Below are positions 36,727-47,093 of a DNA stretch of 64,000 nucleotides, in pieces; position 1 is the stretch's first letter, and the number at the start of each line of letters is the position of its first letter. The notes under the pieces are model-generated. The model did not search any database. It had not been told where the DNA came from and saw only the letters and a program-made list of their open reading frames with translations. The stretch comes from Roseobacter sp. (GTDB taxonomy: Bacteria; Pseudomonadota; Alphaproteobacteria; Rhodobacterales; Rhodobacteraceae): positions 24,234 through 88,233 of the forward strand of contig PCCY01000038.1 in the NCBI GenBank assembly GCA_002731875.1, given 5' to 3'. The position numbers were made by a program, and so were the translations under genes.

Positions 36727-39483
36727 CTAGGCGTCGTCTGCATCCGTTTCGACGGTCGCATCGCCTTGGTCAGCAATACGGGCCACACTTACCACGACTT
36801 CCCCGCGGCCTGTGTCAAATACCTTTACACCTCCTGCGCTCCGTGACCGGAAGGAGATCCCTTCTACTGGTACACGGATCGACTGGCCTTTGGACGTGGC
36901 CAGCATGATTTGGTCGTCCAGTTCGACCGGGAAGGAAGCGACGATGTCGCCGCCGCGCATTGCCCTGTCCATCGCCGCGACACCAAGCCCGCCTCGGCCA
37001 CGTACCGGGTAATCATGGCTGGACGACAATTTTCCCGACCCTTTTTCGCTGATTGTCAGAAGAAGATTTTCCGCAGCAGACATCTGCGCATAACGTTCCT
37101 GCGAGATCGTGGCATTTGCATTTACTTCCTCATCCTCGGCAGGCGTGTCCGCATCGTCGGCAAGCCCGGCAACTGCCCGCCTCATCTTGAGATAGGCAGA
37201 GCGTTCGTCAGAGGTTGCGTCGAAGTGACGGAGGATCGACATGGAAACGACCTTATCGTCGCCGTTAAGCTTGATACCCCGGACACCGACCGAGGCGCGG
37301 CTGTTAAAGACGCGCACGTCTGTCGCCGGAAAGCGAATTGCCCGACCCGAGTTGGTGACCAACATGACGTCATCATCATTGGACGCGATGCGGGCATTGA
37401 TCAAAGTGGTTGTTGCGTGATCATCTTCGAATTTCATCGCGATCTTGCCGTTGCGCATGACGTTTGTGAAATCCGACAGCTTGTTTCGGCGCACTGTACC
37501 TGCCGAAGTCGCGAATACGACCTGCAAATCATCCCAGTCTTTCTCATCACGATCAACCGGCATGATGGCGGCGATAGATACACCGACCGGAATCGGCAGG
37601 ATGTTGACAATCGCTTTGCCTTTTGATGTGCGGCTGCCCTGCGGCAAGCGCCAAGTCTTGAGCTTGTAGACCATGCCATCCGTAGTGAAGAACAACAGCT
37701 GCGTATGGGTATTGGCGACGAAGAGGGTGGTAACGACGTCCTCTTCCTTGGTCTGCATGCCCGACACGCCTTTGCCACCGCGACGTTGGCTGCGGAAGTC
37801 GATCAACGGAGTCCGTTTGATATAGCCACCGGACGTCACAGTCACGACCATGTCTTCGCGGGCAATCAGGTCTTCGTCGTCCATGTCCCCGGACCAATCA
37901 ACGATCTCGGTGCGTCGCGGAACGGCAAACTGATCTCTCACCTCGGCCAGTTCGTCCGAAATGATGCCCATGATCCGGTCGCGGCTCCCCAGAATTTCAA
38001 GGTATTCCTTGATTTTCTTGGCGAGCTCTTCCAGTTCGTCAGTGACTTCCTTGACGCCGATCTGGGTTAACCGCTGCAAGCGCAGCTCTAAAATCGCGCG
38101 GGCCTGCGCCTCGGACAGGTTATAGGTTCCGTCGTCATTGGCCGTGTGGGTCGGGTCATCGATCAAGGCGATGTAGGGCAGGATCTCTTCAGCGGGCCAG
38201 CGACGGGTCATCAGCTTTTCGCGGGCTTCGGCCGCATCGGCAGATGATCGGATCGTGGCGACCACTTCGTCGATATTTGTCACGGCGACGGCCAAACCAC
38301 ACAGGATGTGACTGCGCTCGCGTGCCTTGCGCAACAAGAACGCCGTGCGCCTTGCCACCACATCTTCACGGAAATCAATAAAGTAGGTCAGGAACTTACG
38401 AAGGGTCAGCTGTTCTGGTCGGCCACCATTCAACGCAAGCATGTTACAGCCGAAATAGGTTTGCATCGGAGTAAAGCGGTAAAGCTGGTTCATCACGACT
38501 TCGGCTGTCGCATCGCGCTTCAGCTCGATCACTACCCGCACGCCATTACGGTCAGATTCGTCCTGTACGTGCGCAATCCCGTCGATCTTCTTCTCGCGCA
38601 CCTGTTCCGCGATTTTTTCGATCATGGTGGATTTATTCACCTGATAGCAAATCTCGTCGATGATGATCGCAAAGCGGTCCTTGCGAATTTCCTCGACCCG
38701 GGTCTTGGCACGCATGATTACACTGCCGCGCCCCTCAAGATAGGCTTTGCGCGCGCCGGATCGGCCCAGCATGATGCCGCCGGTCGGGAAGTCAGGGCCG
38801 GGAATATATTCGATCAGCTCTTCCGACGTCAGGTCGGGGTTTTCGATCAAGGCTTGGCAGGCATCGATTACTTCGCCCAAATTATGCGGCGGGATATTCG
38901 TCGCCATACCCACGGCAATACCACCTGCACCGTTGACCAGCATGTTCGGGAAACGTGCAGGCAAAACAGTGGGTTCGCGTTCCTTGCCATCGTAGTTGTC
39001 GATGAAGTTGACGGTTTCCTTGTCCAGATCGCTGGTCATGAAAGACGCGACCTTGTCCAGGCGCGATTCCGTATAGCGCATGGCCGCAGCGCTATCGCCG
39101 TCCATTGAACCAAAGTTACCTTGACCATCAATCAGCGGCAATGACATCGAGAAATCTTGCGCCATGCGCACCAGGGCGTCATAAATCGCACTATCCCCAT
39201 GCGGGTGATATGAACCCATGACATCGCCCACCGATTTCGCGGATTTGCGGTATGTTTTGTCGTGGGTGATGCCTTTTTCATACATCGAATAGATGATGCG
39301 ACGATGAACGGGTTTCAGGCCGTCACGCAGGTCGGGGATGGCGCGCGAGACGATGACAGACATCGCATAATCCAGATAGGATGTGCGCATCTCATGTTCG
39401 ATCGTAACAGAAGGCCCATCATACACTGGGCGGTCTGCCGGAATTTCATCATCATTTTCAGGGGGTTCGGGCGTGTCAGTCAC
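36727..39483 (-). CDS. gyrA: DNA gyrase subunit A
   Basis: A 918-residue subunit that cuts and rejoins DNA for negative supercoiling. The catalytic Tyr137 is in AAAMRYTES. The quinolone-resistance region reads [12 protein letters not shown], with Ser98 and Asp102 (wild-type residues at the positions equal to E. coli 83 and 87). The GyrA box QRRGGKG is present in the C-terminal beta-pinwheel. The C-terminus is acidic ([14 protein letters not shown]). It starts at a GTG 41 bases after a good -10 box. Confidence 0.98.
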   Translation of the reverse strand: MTDTPEPPENDDEIPADRPVYDGPSVTIEHEMRTSYLDYAMSVIVSRAIPDLRDGLKPVHRRIIYSMYEKGITHDKTYRKSAKSVGDVMGSYHPHGDSAIYDALVRMAQDFSMSLPLIDGQGNFGSMDGDSAAAMRYTESRLDKVASFMTSDLDKETVNFIDNYDGKEREPTVLPARFPNMLVNGAGGIAVGMATNIPPHNLGEVIDACQALIENPDLTSEELIEYIPGPDFPTGGIMLGRSGARKAYLEGRGSVIMRAKTRVEEIRKDRFAIIIDEICYQVNKSTMIEKIAEQVREKKIDGIAHVQDESDRNGVRVVIELKRDATAEVVMNQLYRFTPMQTYFGCNMLALNGGRPEQLTLRKFLTYFIDFREDVVARRTAFLLRKARERSHILCGLAVAVTNIDEVVATIRSSADAAEAREKLMTRRWPAEEILPYIALIDDPTHTANDDGTYNLSEAQARAILELRLQRLTQIGVKEVTDELEELAKKIKEYLEILGSRDRIMGIISDELAEVRDQFAVPRRTEIVDWSGDMDDEDLIAREDMVVTVTSGGYIKRTPLIDFRSQRRGGKGVSGMQTKEEDVVTTLFVANTHTQLLFFTTDGMVYKLKTWRLPQGSRTSKGKAIVNILPIPVGVSIAAIMPVDRDEKDWDDLQVVFATSAGTVRRNKLSDFTNVMRNGKIAMKFEDDHATTTLINARIASNDDDVMLVTNSGRAIRFPATDVRVFNSRASVGVRGIKLNGDDKVVSMSILRHFDATSDERSAYLKMRRAVAGLADDADTPAEDEEVNANATISQERYAQMSAAENLLLTISEKGSGKLSSSHDYPVRGRGGLGVAAMDRAMRGGDIVASFPVELDDQIMLATSKGQSIRVPVEGISFRSRSAGGVKVFDTGRGEVVVSVARIADQGDATVETDADDA

Positions 39484-39847
39484 GTAATCTGCCTAGCTCT
39501 TGCTGGTTCTATATCTTGCGGTTTTATATAGCAGATGGGGTACATCAGGTGCAATGCCTGTGGTCTTTACACGGGACGTGGATCGCAGTTAATCGGACAA
39601 GCCCTTGATATCAAACAACACTAATTACGAGATCTCGGCCATGCCTCGGCGACCGGACGGGCAAAACGAAATCGGGGCGCGGTTTGTCAAGAAACCGGAT
39701 ACACAATGCATCCCGCATTCCCGGGATGACTCCATGAACCCAACCTTTTGGATGAGCCCGCTGTTACGCTGGCTAAGGCCCGACCAACCTTGGACCGGGG
39801 GAACAAACGCCAGCAGTCTCCGTATGCGAATGTGCGGATGAAAACTG
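39484..39847. other. 364-base region with no convincing gene
   Basis: Contains the gyrA promoter and, at 39709-39728, a CATCCCG-CATTCC-CGGGATG stem (7 bp) that may end the radical SAM transcript. Short frames here have no family match or ribosome-binding site. Confidence 0.55.
39525..39554 (-). promoter_or_regulatory. gyrA promoter
   Basis: Minus strand TTGCAC (39549-39554), 18 bases, then TATATA (39525-39530) preceded by TGC. The start would be near 39518, about 35 bases upstream of the GTG. Confidence 0.6.
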
Positions 39848-40795
39848 TCAGGCAGAGCAGCTTGCGCCGCCCAACACGCAGAACTTTGCGCAATGGGGGT
39901 GGTTAAGGGCAACATCCTTTTCGGCGGCTTCCAAGCTATCGCCCAGTTCAAATTCCGGCGTGTAGGGCAGCAAGGTACAGGCAAGGACCGAAGGTTTTTC
40001 CGCGCCCTTACGCTTGACCACCATGCGCGAGCTTGAGCACATGACGGCTTGCGGCGACTTTCCCAGGATGTCCCAGCAGGCCGTTGTAATCTCTGGGACT
40101 TCGACGCTTTCGTCCATTTCGGGAAACAGGACCGTCATTCCGGGGTCGTTCGCATCAATGTCGAAACCGTGCTCCAAGAAAAATGCGTTATATCCTGCGC
40201 GGCTGTCTGCATCGCTGTCGCCAAATACAGATCGGCCCGCCACCGCCATGCGTATCTTGTTGTCTCTTAGCCAGCGCATGCCCGTGAGAGTTTTTTCAAA
40301 TGCACCGGCACCGCGTTCGGCATCATGCAGTTCGGCTTTGTAATGATCGACCGATATCCGCAGGGTCAGCTTGTCCGGATAGGCTTCGTTCAAACGGGTC
40401 AGCCCCGCGAGAACCGATTTACGCATCATCGGACGCATGGCGTTCGTCAGGATCAACACCTCGTATCCCGCGGCAAGCGACGCTTCGCAGATCTCTATCA
40501 TCTGGGGGTTCATGAACGGCTCACCGCCGGTAAATGCAATTTCGGTCACTGGCCAGTTTCGTTCGGAAATCTGCCCCAGATAGTCGCGTACCTCAGCCGC
40601 AGAAATATACACCAGGGCGTCGTTTGTCGGGCTCGATTCGATATAGCAGTTGACGCATTCGATGTTGCACAATGTGCCGGTGTTGAACCAAAGGGTTTGA
40701 GGGTTGGTCAGGCTGACGGTAGCGCGGCGTTCGCCATTGACAGTCACCAAAGGGTTTTGAAACTTGCCGATATTGGCATCAAGACCATCTTTCAT
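39848..40795 (-). CDS. radical SAM enzyme with C-terminal cysteine cluster
   Basis: A 315-residue protein. The radical SAM motif is C43-x3-C47-x2-C50 (TLCNIECVNCY), followed by TGGEPFMNP (SAM-binding GGEP). Further cysteines at 273, 302, 306 and 313 near the C-terminus (HCAKFCVLGGASCSA) look like a SPASM/Twitch-type auxiliary iron-sulfur site. Such enzymes modify peptides or small molecules. No precursor peptide or maturation partner is adjacent. It is divergent from zwf across 175 bases. The substrate is unknown. Confidence 0.85.
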   Translation of the reverse strand: MKDGLDANIGKFQNPLVTVNGERRATVSLTNPQTLWFNTGTLCNIECVNCYIESSPTNDALVYISAAEVRDYLGQISERNWPVTEIAFTGGEPFMNPQMIEICEASLAAGYEVLILTNAMRPMMRKSVLAGLTRLNEAYPDKLTLRISVDHYKAELHDAERGAGAFEKTLTGMRWLRDNKIRMAVAGRSVFGDSDADSRAGYNAFFLEHGFDIDANDPGMTVLFPEMDESVEVPEITTACWDILGKSPQAVMCSSSRMVVKRKGAEKPSVLACTLLPYTPEFELGDSLEAAEKDVALNHPHCAKFCVLGGASCSA

Positions 40796-40970
40796 ACGAA
40801 ACCAAACCTTACTAATTTAATCTACCGAATTATGTATGCGAAGGTCGGTGGCAATAAAACCCTGTGTAATGCCGTGCACACACTTGTGAAACGCGGAAAT
40901 ATAAGTATGTTTGCGCTAACATTGTTTTTGGCAAGATAAACGTCGTAGTGTCGCGGCAAGGAGCTTACCC

Positions 40971-42440
40971 ATGGTATCACGCGTCATTCCGGTTGATCCT
41001 TTCGACTTGGTAATTTTCGGCGGCACCGGTGATCTGGCGCGTCGCAAGATCCTGCCGGGCCTGTTTCGCCGCTTTTGCGCAGGTCAGATGCCCGACACTT
41101 CCCGGATCATCGGCGCGGCCCGGACAGAAATGGACAAAACCGGCTATCGTGAGATGGTTCGCGAGGCGATCGCGGAATTCAACGCGGACTTCGCGCATGA
41201 AAAACACCAGCTTGACGCATTCCTTGAACGGTTGGACTATGTCGCCATCGACGCCAAGGGCGAAGACGGATGGGCAGCGCTGCAACAGCTTATGGCCGGG
41301 TCGGATCGTATTGAAGCATACTATTTTTCCGTGTCGCCCTCGCTGTTTGGCGATCTTGCCGAAAGATTGCAGCAATGGGGTATGGCGGACGCGCAAAGCC
41401 GTATCGTTGTCGAAAAACCCTTCGGGCGCGATTTGCAAACTGCCAAGGCGCTGAATGCAACGCTCGCGAATTATTTCGACGAGGGTCAGATTTACCGAAT
41501 TGACCACTATCTTGGTAAAGAAACCGTGCAAAACCTGATGGCGGTGCGCTTTGGCAATATGCTTTTCGAGCCGCTCTGGAACAGCCAGTATGTCGATCAC
41601 ATCCAGATCACTGTCGCCGAAACCGTCGGCGTCGGGGGCAGGGGCGAATACTATGATAAATCGGGTGCCATGCGCGATATGGTGCAAAACCACCTGATGC
41701 AATTGTTGTGCCTGATCGCGATGGAACCGCCCGCGCGGTTTGACCCCGACGCGGTACGCGATGAAAAGCTCAAGGTGATCCGCGCACTGGACCCGGTGCT
41801 GCCGCATCACATCGCGCGCGGTCAATACCAGGCCGAACCATGTAACGAGGCCGAGCAACCCGGCTATCGCACAGCGGTCGGTGACCCGCGGTCGCGAACC
41901 GAAAGCTTTGTCGCGTTGAAAACCCATATCAGCAATTGGCGGTGGGCAGGGACCCCATTCTATCTGCGCACCGGCAAACGGATGGCGACGCGGTCATCCG
42001 AAATTACCGTCGTGTTCAAAGAAACTCCGCATTCGATTTTTACCGAAGACGCCGGCCGCCACCGCAATGTGTTGTCGATCCGTCTGCAACCGAACGAAGG
42101 CATCACGCTTGGTGTGACAATCAAGGAACCCGGACCTGGCGGGATGCGTTTGGTGGATGTGCCCTTGGATATGACCTTTGCCGAAGCGTTGGGGCCGGAA
42201 GGCTCTGAACAGGTGGACGCTTACGAGCGTCTGATCATGGATGTCATCCGGGGCAACCAGACCTTGTTCATGCGTGGTGACGAAGTGGAGGCCGCGTGGG
42301 CTTGGACCGACCCGATCATTCAGGGATGGGAAGCGCGAAACGACGTGCCCAAACCCTATGACAGCGGTTCGGATGGGCCGACAGACGCGAACGAGCTGAT
42401 GCGGCGTGACCAGCGACAGTGGCGGGAGTACTCTACGTGA
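40971..42440 (+). CDS. zwf: glucose-6-phosphate dehydrogenase
   Basis: A 489-residue NADP-dependent enzyme starting the pentose-phosphate and Entner-Doudoroff routes. It has the dinucleotide motif IFGGTGDLARRK at residues 15-26, the active-site RIDHYLGKETVQN around residue 178, and WAGTPFYLRTGKRM. First gene of zwf-pgl-pgi. The stop overlaps pgl by 4 bases. Confidence 0.97.
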   Translation: MVSRVIPVDPFDLVIFGGTGDLARRKILPGLFRRFCAGQMPDTSRIIGAARTEMDKTGYREMVREAIAEFNADFAHEKHQLDAFLERLDYVAIDAKGEDGWAALQQLMAGSDRIEAYYFSVSPSLFGDLAERLQQWGMADAQSRIVVEKPFGRDLQTAKALNATLANYFDEGQIYRIDHYLGKETVQNLMAVRFGNMLFEPLWNSQYVDHIQITVAETVGVGGRGEYYDKSGAMRDMVQNHLMQLLCLIAMEPPARFDPDAVRDEKLKVIRALDPVLPHHIARGQYQAEPCNEAEQPGYRTAVGDPRSRTESFVALKTHISNWRWAGTPFYLRTGKRMATRSSEITVVFKETPHSIFTEDAGRHRNVLSIRLQPNEGITLGVTIKEPGPGGMRLVDVPLDMTFAEALGPEGSEQVDAYERLIMDVIRGNQTLFMRGDEVEAAWAWTDPIIQGWEARNDVPKPYDSGSDGPTDANELMRRDQRQWREYST

Positions 42441-43108
42441 ATTTGATAGACTATGCTGATCGCGAGATCCTCGCGATGGATGTTGCCAATCTGATCGCGG
42501 GGGAGCTGAAGAACGCCCTGCTGGCCCATGACACGGTCAGCTTTGCCGTACCGGGGGGGACAACCCCGGGGCCGATCTTTGACAGTCTCAGCGGGGTCAA
42601 TCTGGACTGGGCACGCGTCCAGGTCATGCTGAGCGATGAACGCTGGGTCGCATCGGACCACGAGATGTCGAACGCCCGGCTGTTGCGCGATCGCCTGCTG
42701 GTCGGGCGCGCGGCCGACGCGTCATTCACCCCGTTCTATATCGACGGTCTGACCTCGGCCGAAGCGGCTGAGACGCTCTCCCCCAAAATCGAAACCCAGC
42801 TGCCTTTGTCGGTGCTGTTGCTGGGCATGGGTACGGATATGCACACGGTCTCGCTCTTCCCCGGGTCAAACGGGCTGGAGGCCGCGATGGTACCCGACGC
42901 GCCGGCGGTCTGTCCGATCGATGTCCAGGGGCAGGACATCGGGCGCATCACCCTGTCGCGCAGGGTGCTTGAAGGCGCAATGTCAAAGCATCTCGTGATC
43001 TTTGGCGATGAAAAACGCGCAGCGGTGGAACAGGCGCAAAGCCTGCCGGCCCTTCAGGCCCCCATCGGCGCAGTATTGAACGAGGCGACAGTACATTGGG
43101 CACCATGA
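42437..43108 (+). CDS. pgl: 6-phosphogluconolactonase
   Basis: A 223-residue enzyme hydrolysing 6-phosphogluconolactone. Motifs: [47 protein letters not shown] and [11 protein letters not shown]. It starts at a GTG overlapping the zwf stop and its own stop overlaps the pgi start (ATGA), so three enzymes come from one coupled message. Confidence 0.95.
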   Translation: MNLIDYADREILAMDVANLIAGELKNALLAHDTVSFAVPGGTTPGPIFDSLSGVNLDWARVQVMLSDERWVASDHEMSNARLLRDRLLVGRAADASFTPFYIDGLTSAEAAETLSPKIETQLPLSVLLLGMGTDMHTVSLFPGSNGLEAAMVPDAPAVCPIDVQGQDIGRITLSRRVLEGAMSKHLVIFGDEKRAAVEQAQSLPALQAPIGAVLNEATVHWAP

Positions 43109-44694
43109 CAAAATTTGACGAATTGATCCGTATGCAGGCCGCGGTGCAAAACCGCTCTATCCTGTCCTTGTTCGACATGCCTGACCGTGTCAGTCAGTTC
43201 AGCGCGCAGACCGGCGACATGCTGTTCGATTTCTCCAAAACCAACCTTGACCGCGACACGATAGACGCCTTGTTGGCGCTGATCGACAGCGCGAACGTGC
43301 CCGCGCGCCGCGATGCGATGTTCGCAGGCGAAAAGATAAACGAGACCGAAGACCGCGCGGTTCTGCACACAGCGCTTCGCAACCTTGACGGAGGGCCGGT
43401 AACAGTAGAGGGCGTCGACGTCATGCCGGGTGTTCTGGATACGCTGGCCCGTATGCGTGGCTTTGCCGACAGGGTTCGGGCGGGCGATATAACCGACGTG
43501 GTAAATATCGGCATCGGTGGCTCAGATCTCGGGCCGGCAATGGCGGTGCGGGCACTCTCACCCTACCACGACGGACCCAGAACACACTTTGTATCGAACG
43601 TTGACGGGGCTCATATCTCGGACACATTGCGCGGCCTGGATGCAACCACGACCCTTGTGATTGTCGCCTCCAAGACGTTCACGACCATCGAAACCATGAC
43701 CAACGCGCGCACAGCCCGCGCCTGGATGATGGAAAACGGAGGCGACCCCGCGCGACAGTTCGCAGCTCTCAGCACCGCCAAGGATAAAACCGCAGATTTC
43801 GGAATAGACCCCGGTCAGGTCTTCGGTTTTGAAGATTGGGTCGGCGGTCGTTACTCGGTCTGGGGGCCGATCGGCCTGTCGTTGATGATCGCCATCGGCC
43901 CGCGCGGCTTCCACGCATTTCTACGCGGCGCGCAATCAATGGATCGGCATTTTTGCGCCGCGTCACCACGCGAAAACCTGCCCATGTTGCTGGCCGTTGT
44001 CGGTATCTGGCACAATCAGATATGTGGCTATGCGACCCGCGCGGTGTTGCCATATGACCAACGGCTCGGGCTGTTGCCTGACTATCTGCAACAGCTTGAA
44101 ATGGAATCGAATGGAAAAAGCACGCAGATCGACGGGACCGATGCGCCATTCAACACCGGCCCGGTGGTCTGGGGGGCTCCGGGCACGAACGGGCAACATG
44201 CGTTCTATCAGCTTATTCACCAAGGCACGCGGATCATCCCCTGCGAGTTCCTTATTGCAGCCAACGGTCACGAACCCGACCTGACCCACCACCACAAACT
44301 TCTCGTCGCAAATTGCCTTGCCCAGTCCGAAGCATTGATGAGGGGTCGATCCTTGTCCGAAGCGTCAACGCTCATGGCGGCGCGCGGGTTGACAGGCGCA
44401 GAACTTGATCGGCAGGCCCGACACCGGGTGTTTCCGGGAAACCGGCCCTCGACAACGCTGGCATATCCTCTGCTTGACCCGTTCACGTTGGGGCAGATCA
44501 TCGCACTTTATGAACACCGCGTCTTTGTCGAAGGGATAATCCTCGGGATCAACTCCTACGACCAATGGGGCGTCGAGCTGGGCAAGGAACTCGCAACCTC
44601 GCTGCAACCGGTAATTGACGGCGCTCAGCCCCCTACCGGCAAGGATGGCTCAACGGCGGCTTTGGTCAATTTCATCGCTCGCCACGCGGACTAG
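43105..44694 (+). CDS. pgi: glucose-6-phosphate isomerase
   Basis: A 529-residue phosphoglucose isomerase. The signatures [31 protein letters not shown], and the C-terminal [12 protein letters not shown] with the catalytic lysine are present. It ends the zwf-pgl-pgi operon. 6-phosphogluconate dehydratase and aldolase genes are not in the window. Confidence 0.96.
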   Translation: MTKFDELIRMQAAVQNRSILSLFDMPDRVSQFSAQTGDMLFDFSKTNLDRDTIDALLALIDSANVPARRDAMFAGEKINETEDRAVLHTALRNLDGGPVTVEGVDVMPGVLDTLARMRGFADRVRAGDITDVVNIGIGGSDLGPAMAVRALSPYHDGPRTHFVSNVDGAHISDTLRGLDATTTLVIVASKTFTTIETMTNARTARAWMMENGGDPARQFAALSTAKDKTADFGIDPGQVFGFEDWVGGRYSVWGPIGLSLMIAIGPRGFHAFLRGAQSMDRHFCAASPRENLPMLLAVVGIWHNQICGYATRAVLPYDQRLGLLPDYLQQLEMESNGKSTQIDGTDAPFNTGPVVWGAPGTNGQHAFYQLIHQGTRIIPCEFLIAANGHEPDLTHHHKLLVANCLAQSEALMRGRSLSEASTLMAARGLTGAELDRQARHRVFPGNRPSTTLAYPLLDPFTLGQIIALYEHRVFVEGIILGINSYDQWGVELGKELATSLQPVIDGAQPPTGKDGSTAALVNFIARHAD

Positions 44695-44701
44695 CGGGCA
44701 T

Positions 44702-44723
44702 TTTCATTTTGCCAGCTAAACTC
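44702..44723 (-). repeat. dispersed intergenic motif, type II copy 2
   Basis: Minus strand: GAGTTTA, GCT, GGCAAAATGAAA. It is preceded by GGGGC-GCT-GCCCC and overlaps the stem AAACTC-CCCG-GAGTTT. It lies between the convergent pgi and antiporter genes and could serve as their shared terminator-like element. Confidence 0.8.
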
Positions 44724-44779
44724 CGGGGAGTTTGCGGGGCAGCGCCCCTCATCCCCCTCAAATGAATTCATCGCGTTCC

Positions 44780-46036
44780 CTAAATCAAGTCAGGATGACG
44801 CCCGACACGGTTGGCCAGCTTGGCTATCGTCAGCCCCTGAACGACAATCGAAAATACCACCACGATATAGGTGCTGGTAAGGATCAGCGGCTTCCATTCA
44901 CTATCGGGGAGCGACAGGGCCAAAGCGACAGAGATCCCGCCTTTCAATCCGCCCCAGCTCATGATCCGGATAACACCGCTGTCGAAATTTCGAAATGGCC
45001 GCAAGATGCTGATCGGCACGGCGACGGCAACCAGACGTCCTGCCAATGCCAGCATGATCGACGCAATGCCTGTCAGCAGTATGTTACCGTCAAAGGCGAC
45101 GGCGAAAACCTCGAACCCGATCATCAAGAACAGCACAGCGTTCAGAATTTCATCGACCATTTGCCAAAAGGCATCGACATATTTCCTGGTTTCCTCGGAC
45201 ATACCTTTTGCGGCACCCACGTCACCAATAAGCAAACCGGCGCACACCGCCATGATCGGTGCGGACACTTTCAACGCAACCGCCAGCTCGTACCCGCCGA
45301 ACGCCAGGCCCAGGGTCAACAGCACCTCAAGCGCGTAATCGTCAATACGACGCATGACGCGAAAGGTCAGCCACCCCAGCACAAGCCCCAGCAACGCCCC
45401 GCCGCCCGCTTCTTGAATAAACAGCAACAGCATATCGAGGAACGAGGTGGTTTCCTGGGCGTGCTCTCCGGGTTGGGCAAACGCAAGCCCGACAAGGATC
45501 AAGAACACCACATAGCCTACGCCGTCGTTGAACAGGCTTTCCCCGGCAATTTTCGTTTCAATCGATTTGGGCAGGTCGGCTTCTCTGAGAACGCCCAGAA
45601 CAGCCACCGGATCGGTAGGAGAAATCAATGCGCCAAACACCAGTGCCGTCAACAGCGGCATCCCGGTAAGCCAGGAAAAACCGACGCCTATGACGAAGGT
45701 GGACAGTGCAACGCCAAGTGTCGCCATCAGCAGCACGGCCAGCCATTCACGCCGCAGGTCGGAGGTTTTGACGTGAAGCGCCCCGGCAAACAGCAGCAAG
45801 CCCAGCATGCCTTCCAGCAAAGTCTCCGAAAAATCGATGCTTGCGACCATTCCCCGCACGGAATCCGCAATACCGAGGCCCGGCCACACATAGTCCACGC
45901 CCAGCAATCCGAAAGAAGTGACCAAGGCCACGATCAAGATCCCGATCGCTGACGGCAGCTTCAGAAACAGATAGTTTATCGCGCCGAAAACGCCGGCAAG
46001 TACGATCAATAACGAAGTGATTTGAAGCACGGCCAT
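44780..46036 (-). CDS. CPA1-type Na+/H+ antiporter
   Basis: A 418-residue inner-membrane protein with about 12 helices. The ion-binding motif ALISPTDPVAVLGVLR, and AGESLFNDGVGYVVF with its conserved ND, mark the NhaP/YjcE-type CPA1 group. It lies 22 bases downstream of the GNAT gene and may be the last member of an operon with it and the thioesterase. Confidence 0.9.
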   Translation of the reverse strand: MAVLQITSLLIVLAGVFGAINYLFLKLPSAIGILIVALVTSFGLLGVDYVWPGLGIADSVRGMVASIDFSETLLEGMLGLLLFAGALHVKTSDLRREWLAVLLMATLGVALSTFVIGVGFSWLTGMPLLTALVFGALISPTDPVAVLGVLREADLPKSIETKIAGESLFNDGVGYVVFLILVGLAFAQPGEHAQETTSFLDMLLLFIQEAGGGALLGLVLGWLTFRVMRRIDDYALEVLLTLGLAFGGYELAVALKVSAPIMAVCAGLLIGDVGAAKGMSEETRKYVDAFWQMVDEILNAVLFLMIGFEVFAVAFDGNILLTGIASIMLALAGRLVAVAVPISILRPFRNFDSGVIRIMSWGGLKGGISVALALSLPDSEWKPLILTSTYIVVVFSIVVQGLTIAKLANRVGRHPDLI

Positions 46037-46058
46037 GGGTGATGCTCTCGCGATAGAC

Positions 46059-46505
46059 TTAAAGTTTGATGTCGTAGGTTACCCAGGGCGTGCGCTTTGC
46101 AAGCTTGTCGTAAACGTTGCGCCCGCGATAATTGTCTTCGGCGGTAATCCAGCGCACCACGCCCCAACCTTTTGCCGCGGCTTCAGCCTTGACCGCCTCG
46201 ATCAATGCCTGTGCCGCTCCCGATCCGCGAAACGCCACATCGACAAACAAATCATCCAGAAAGCAGTTTGTTCCGGCGCGCAGTTGACTGACAAACGGAC
46301 GAAAATGCGTGAACCCGATCACCGTGCCGTTGGAGTCTTCGGCCACGATACAATTGCTGCCATGGTCCGGATCCATCAGCCATGAATATACGATGTCTCG
46401 CATCTCTTGGGTTTGAGTTACTTTGTAGAACGCAGCGTATTGGGCAAAAAGCGTTTCCCACGCGTGCCGGTCATCCTTGGTCATGGCTCTTGTTGCTATC
46501 GACAA
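46059..46505 (-). CDS. GNAT-family N-acetyltransferase
   Basis: A 148-residue acyltransferase with motif A FVDVAFRGSGAAQALIEAV (acetyl-CoA pyrophosphate loop RGSGAA) and WITAEDNYRGRNVYDKL. The TTG at 46505 is preceded by GAGGAGGG at 7-8 bases, so I favour that start; an ATG at 46484 has a poorer site. The acceptor is unknown. Confidence 0.82.
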   Translation of the reverse strand: MSIATRAMTKDDRHAWETLFAQYAAFYKVTQTQEMRDIVYSWLMDPDHGSNCIVAEDSNGTVIGFTHFRPFVSQLRAGTNCFLDDLFVDVAFRGSGAAQALIEAVKAEAAAKGWGVVRWITAEDNYRGRNVYDKLAKRTPWVTYDIKL

Positions 46506-46525
46506 TGCAATACCCTCCTCGAGGT

Positions 46526-47005
46526 TTAGCCTTCGCTCTTGGCCATTTCGTTGGTTTCAAAATACCGTTTCAGCCTGTCGGGCAAAAGATAGCGCCCGTT
46601 TCCGTCCGGGTCGAGCATCACCAAAACGCAGTCAAAAGTTGCCCGCAACTGCCCCTCCACCCAGACTTGCTGCGCCAGACCATAGGAGGTGTTGCGAAAA
46701 CTGGTACATCGACACGTCACGATATAATCCTCGCGTTCCAAAAGTTCGTGAAGATACCTGATCGAACCGGACCGGATCACCACGCGCGGGCCAGGGACGT
46801 CAAAGAGCCCCCGCGCCACAAGCTGTTGGGTGTAGCGAATGCGCAAACGTTCAAACCATTCAAAATAGACCGTGTTGTTCACGTGGTTATTGGTGTCGAG
46901 ATCAGAGAATCGCACCTGATCTGCCATCGCCAAAGGCTGTGGTTCGGACAACCCGGCGGCCCGTTGCTGGTCCGCGCTAAGCGGTGTGTGGTAAATAACT
47001 GTCAT
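46526..47005 (-). CDS. hotdog-fold acyl-CoA thioesterase
   Basis: A 159-residue 4HBT-type protein. The catalytic region RFSDLDTNNHVNNTVYFEW, with Asp and the following His/Asn, and LELLEREDYIVTC-like strands fit bacterial acyl-CoA thioesterases. It starts at 47005, divergent from the CoA-ligase gene by 88 bases, which suggests shared regulation of acyl-CoA making and breaking. Confidence 0.85.
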   Translation of the reverse strand: MTVIYHTPLSADQQRAAGLSEPQPLAMADQVRFSDLDTNNHVNNTVYFEWFERLRIRYTQQLVARGLFDVPGPRVVIRSGSIRYLHELLEREDYIVTCRCTSFRNTSYGLAQQVWVEGQLRATFDCVLVMLDPDGNGRYLLPDRLKRYFETNEMAKSEG

Positions 47006-47093
47006 GTACCCTGCGTAAGTGTCTCCTACAGCGCTTGCAAGACATGGATGTATTGTCCAGATTGCAGCCAACTTACAATCGGGAGGATGCGCC

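Noticed and set aside
39605..39841. A 78-codon frame between gyrA and the radical SAM gene
   Set aside because: No ribosome-binding site, no recognisable features; the region contains a stem-loop and likely transcription end.
40796..40970. TTTTTGGCAAGATAAAC near the zwf start as another type II motif copy
   Set aside because: The second half resembles the motif but the GAGTTT block and stem-loop are missing; it may be part of the zwf promoter.
40977..41927. A 316-codon frame opposite zwf
   Set aside because: Shadow of the zwf reading frame; no start signal or recognisable domain.
44732..45952. A 406-codon frame opposite the Na+/H+ antiporter gene, rich in Gln and His
   Set aside because: The composition is the usual antisense of a Leu/Val-rich membrane protein. 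The antiporter motifs are on the other strand.
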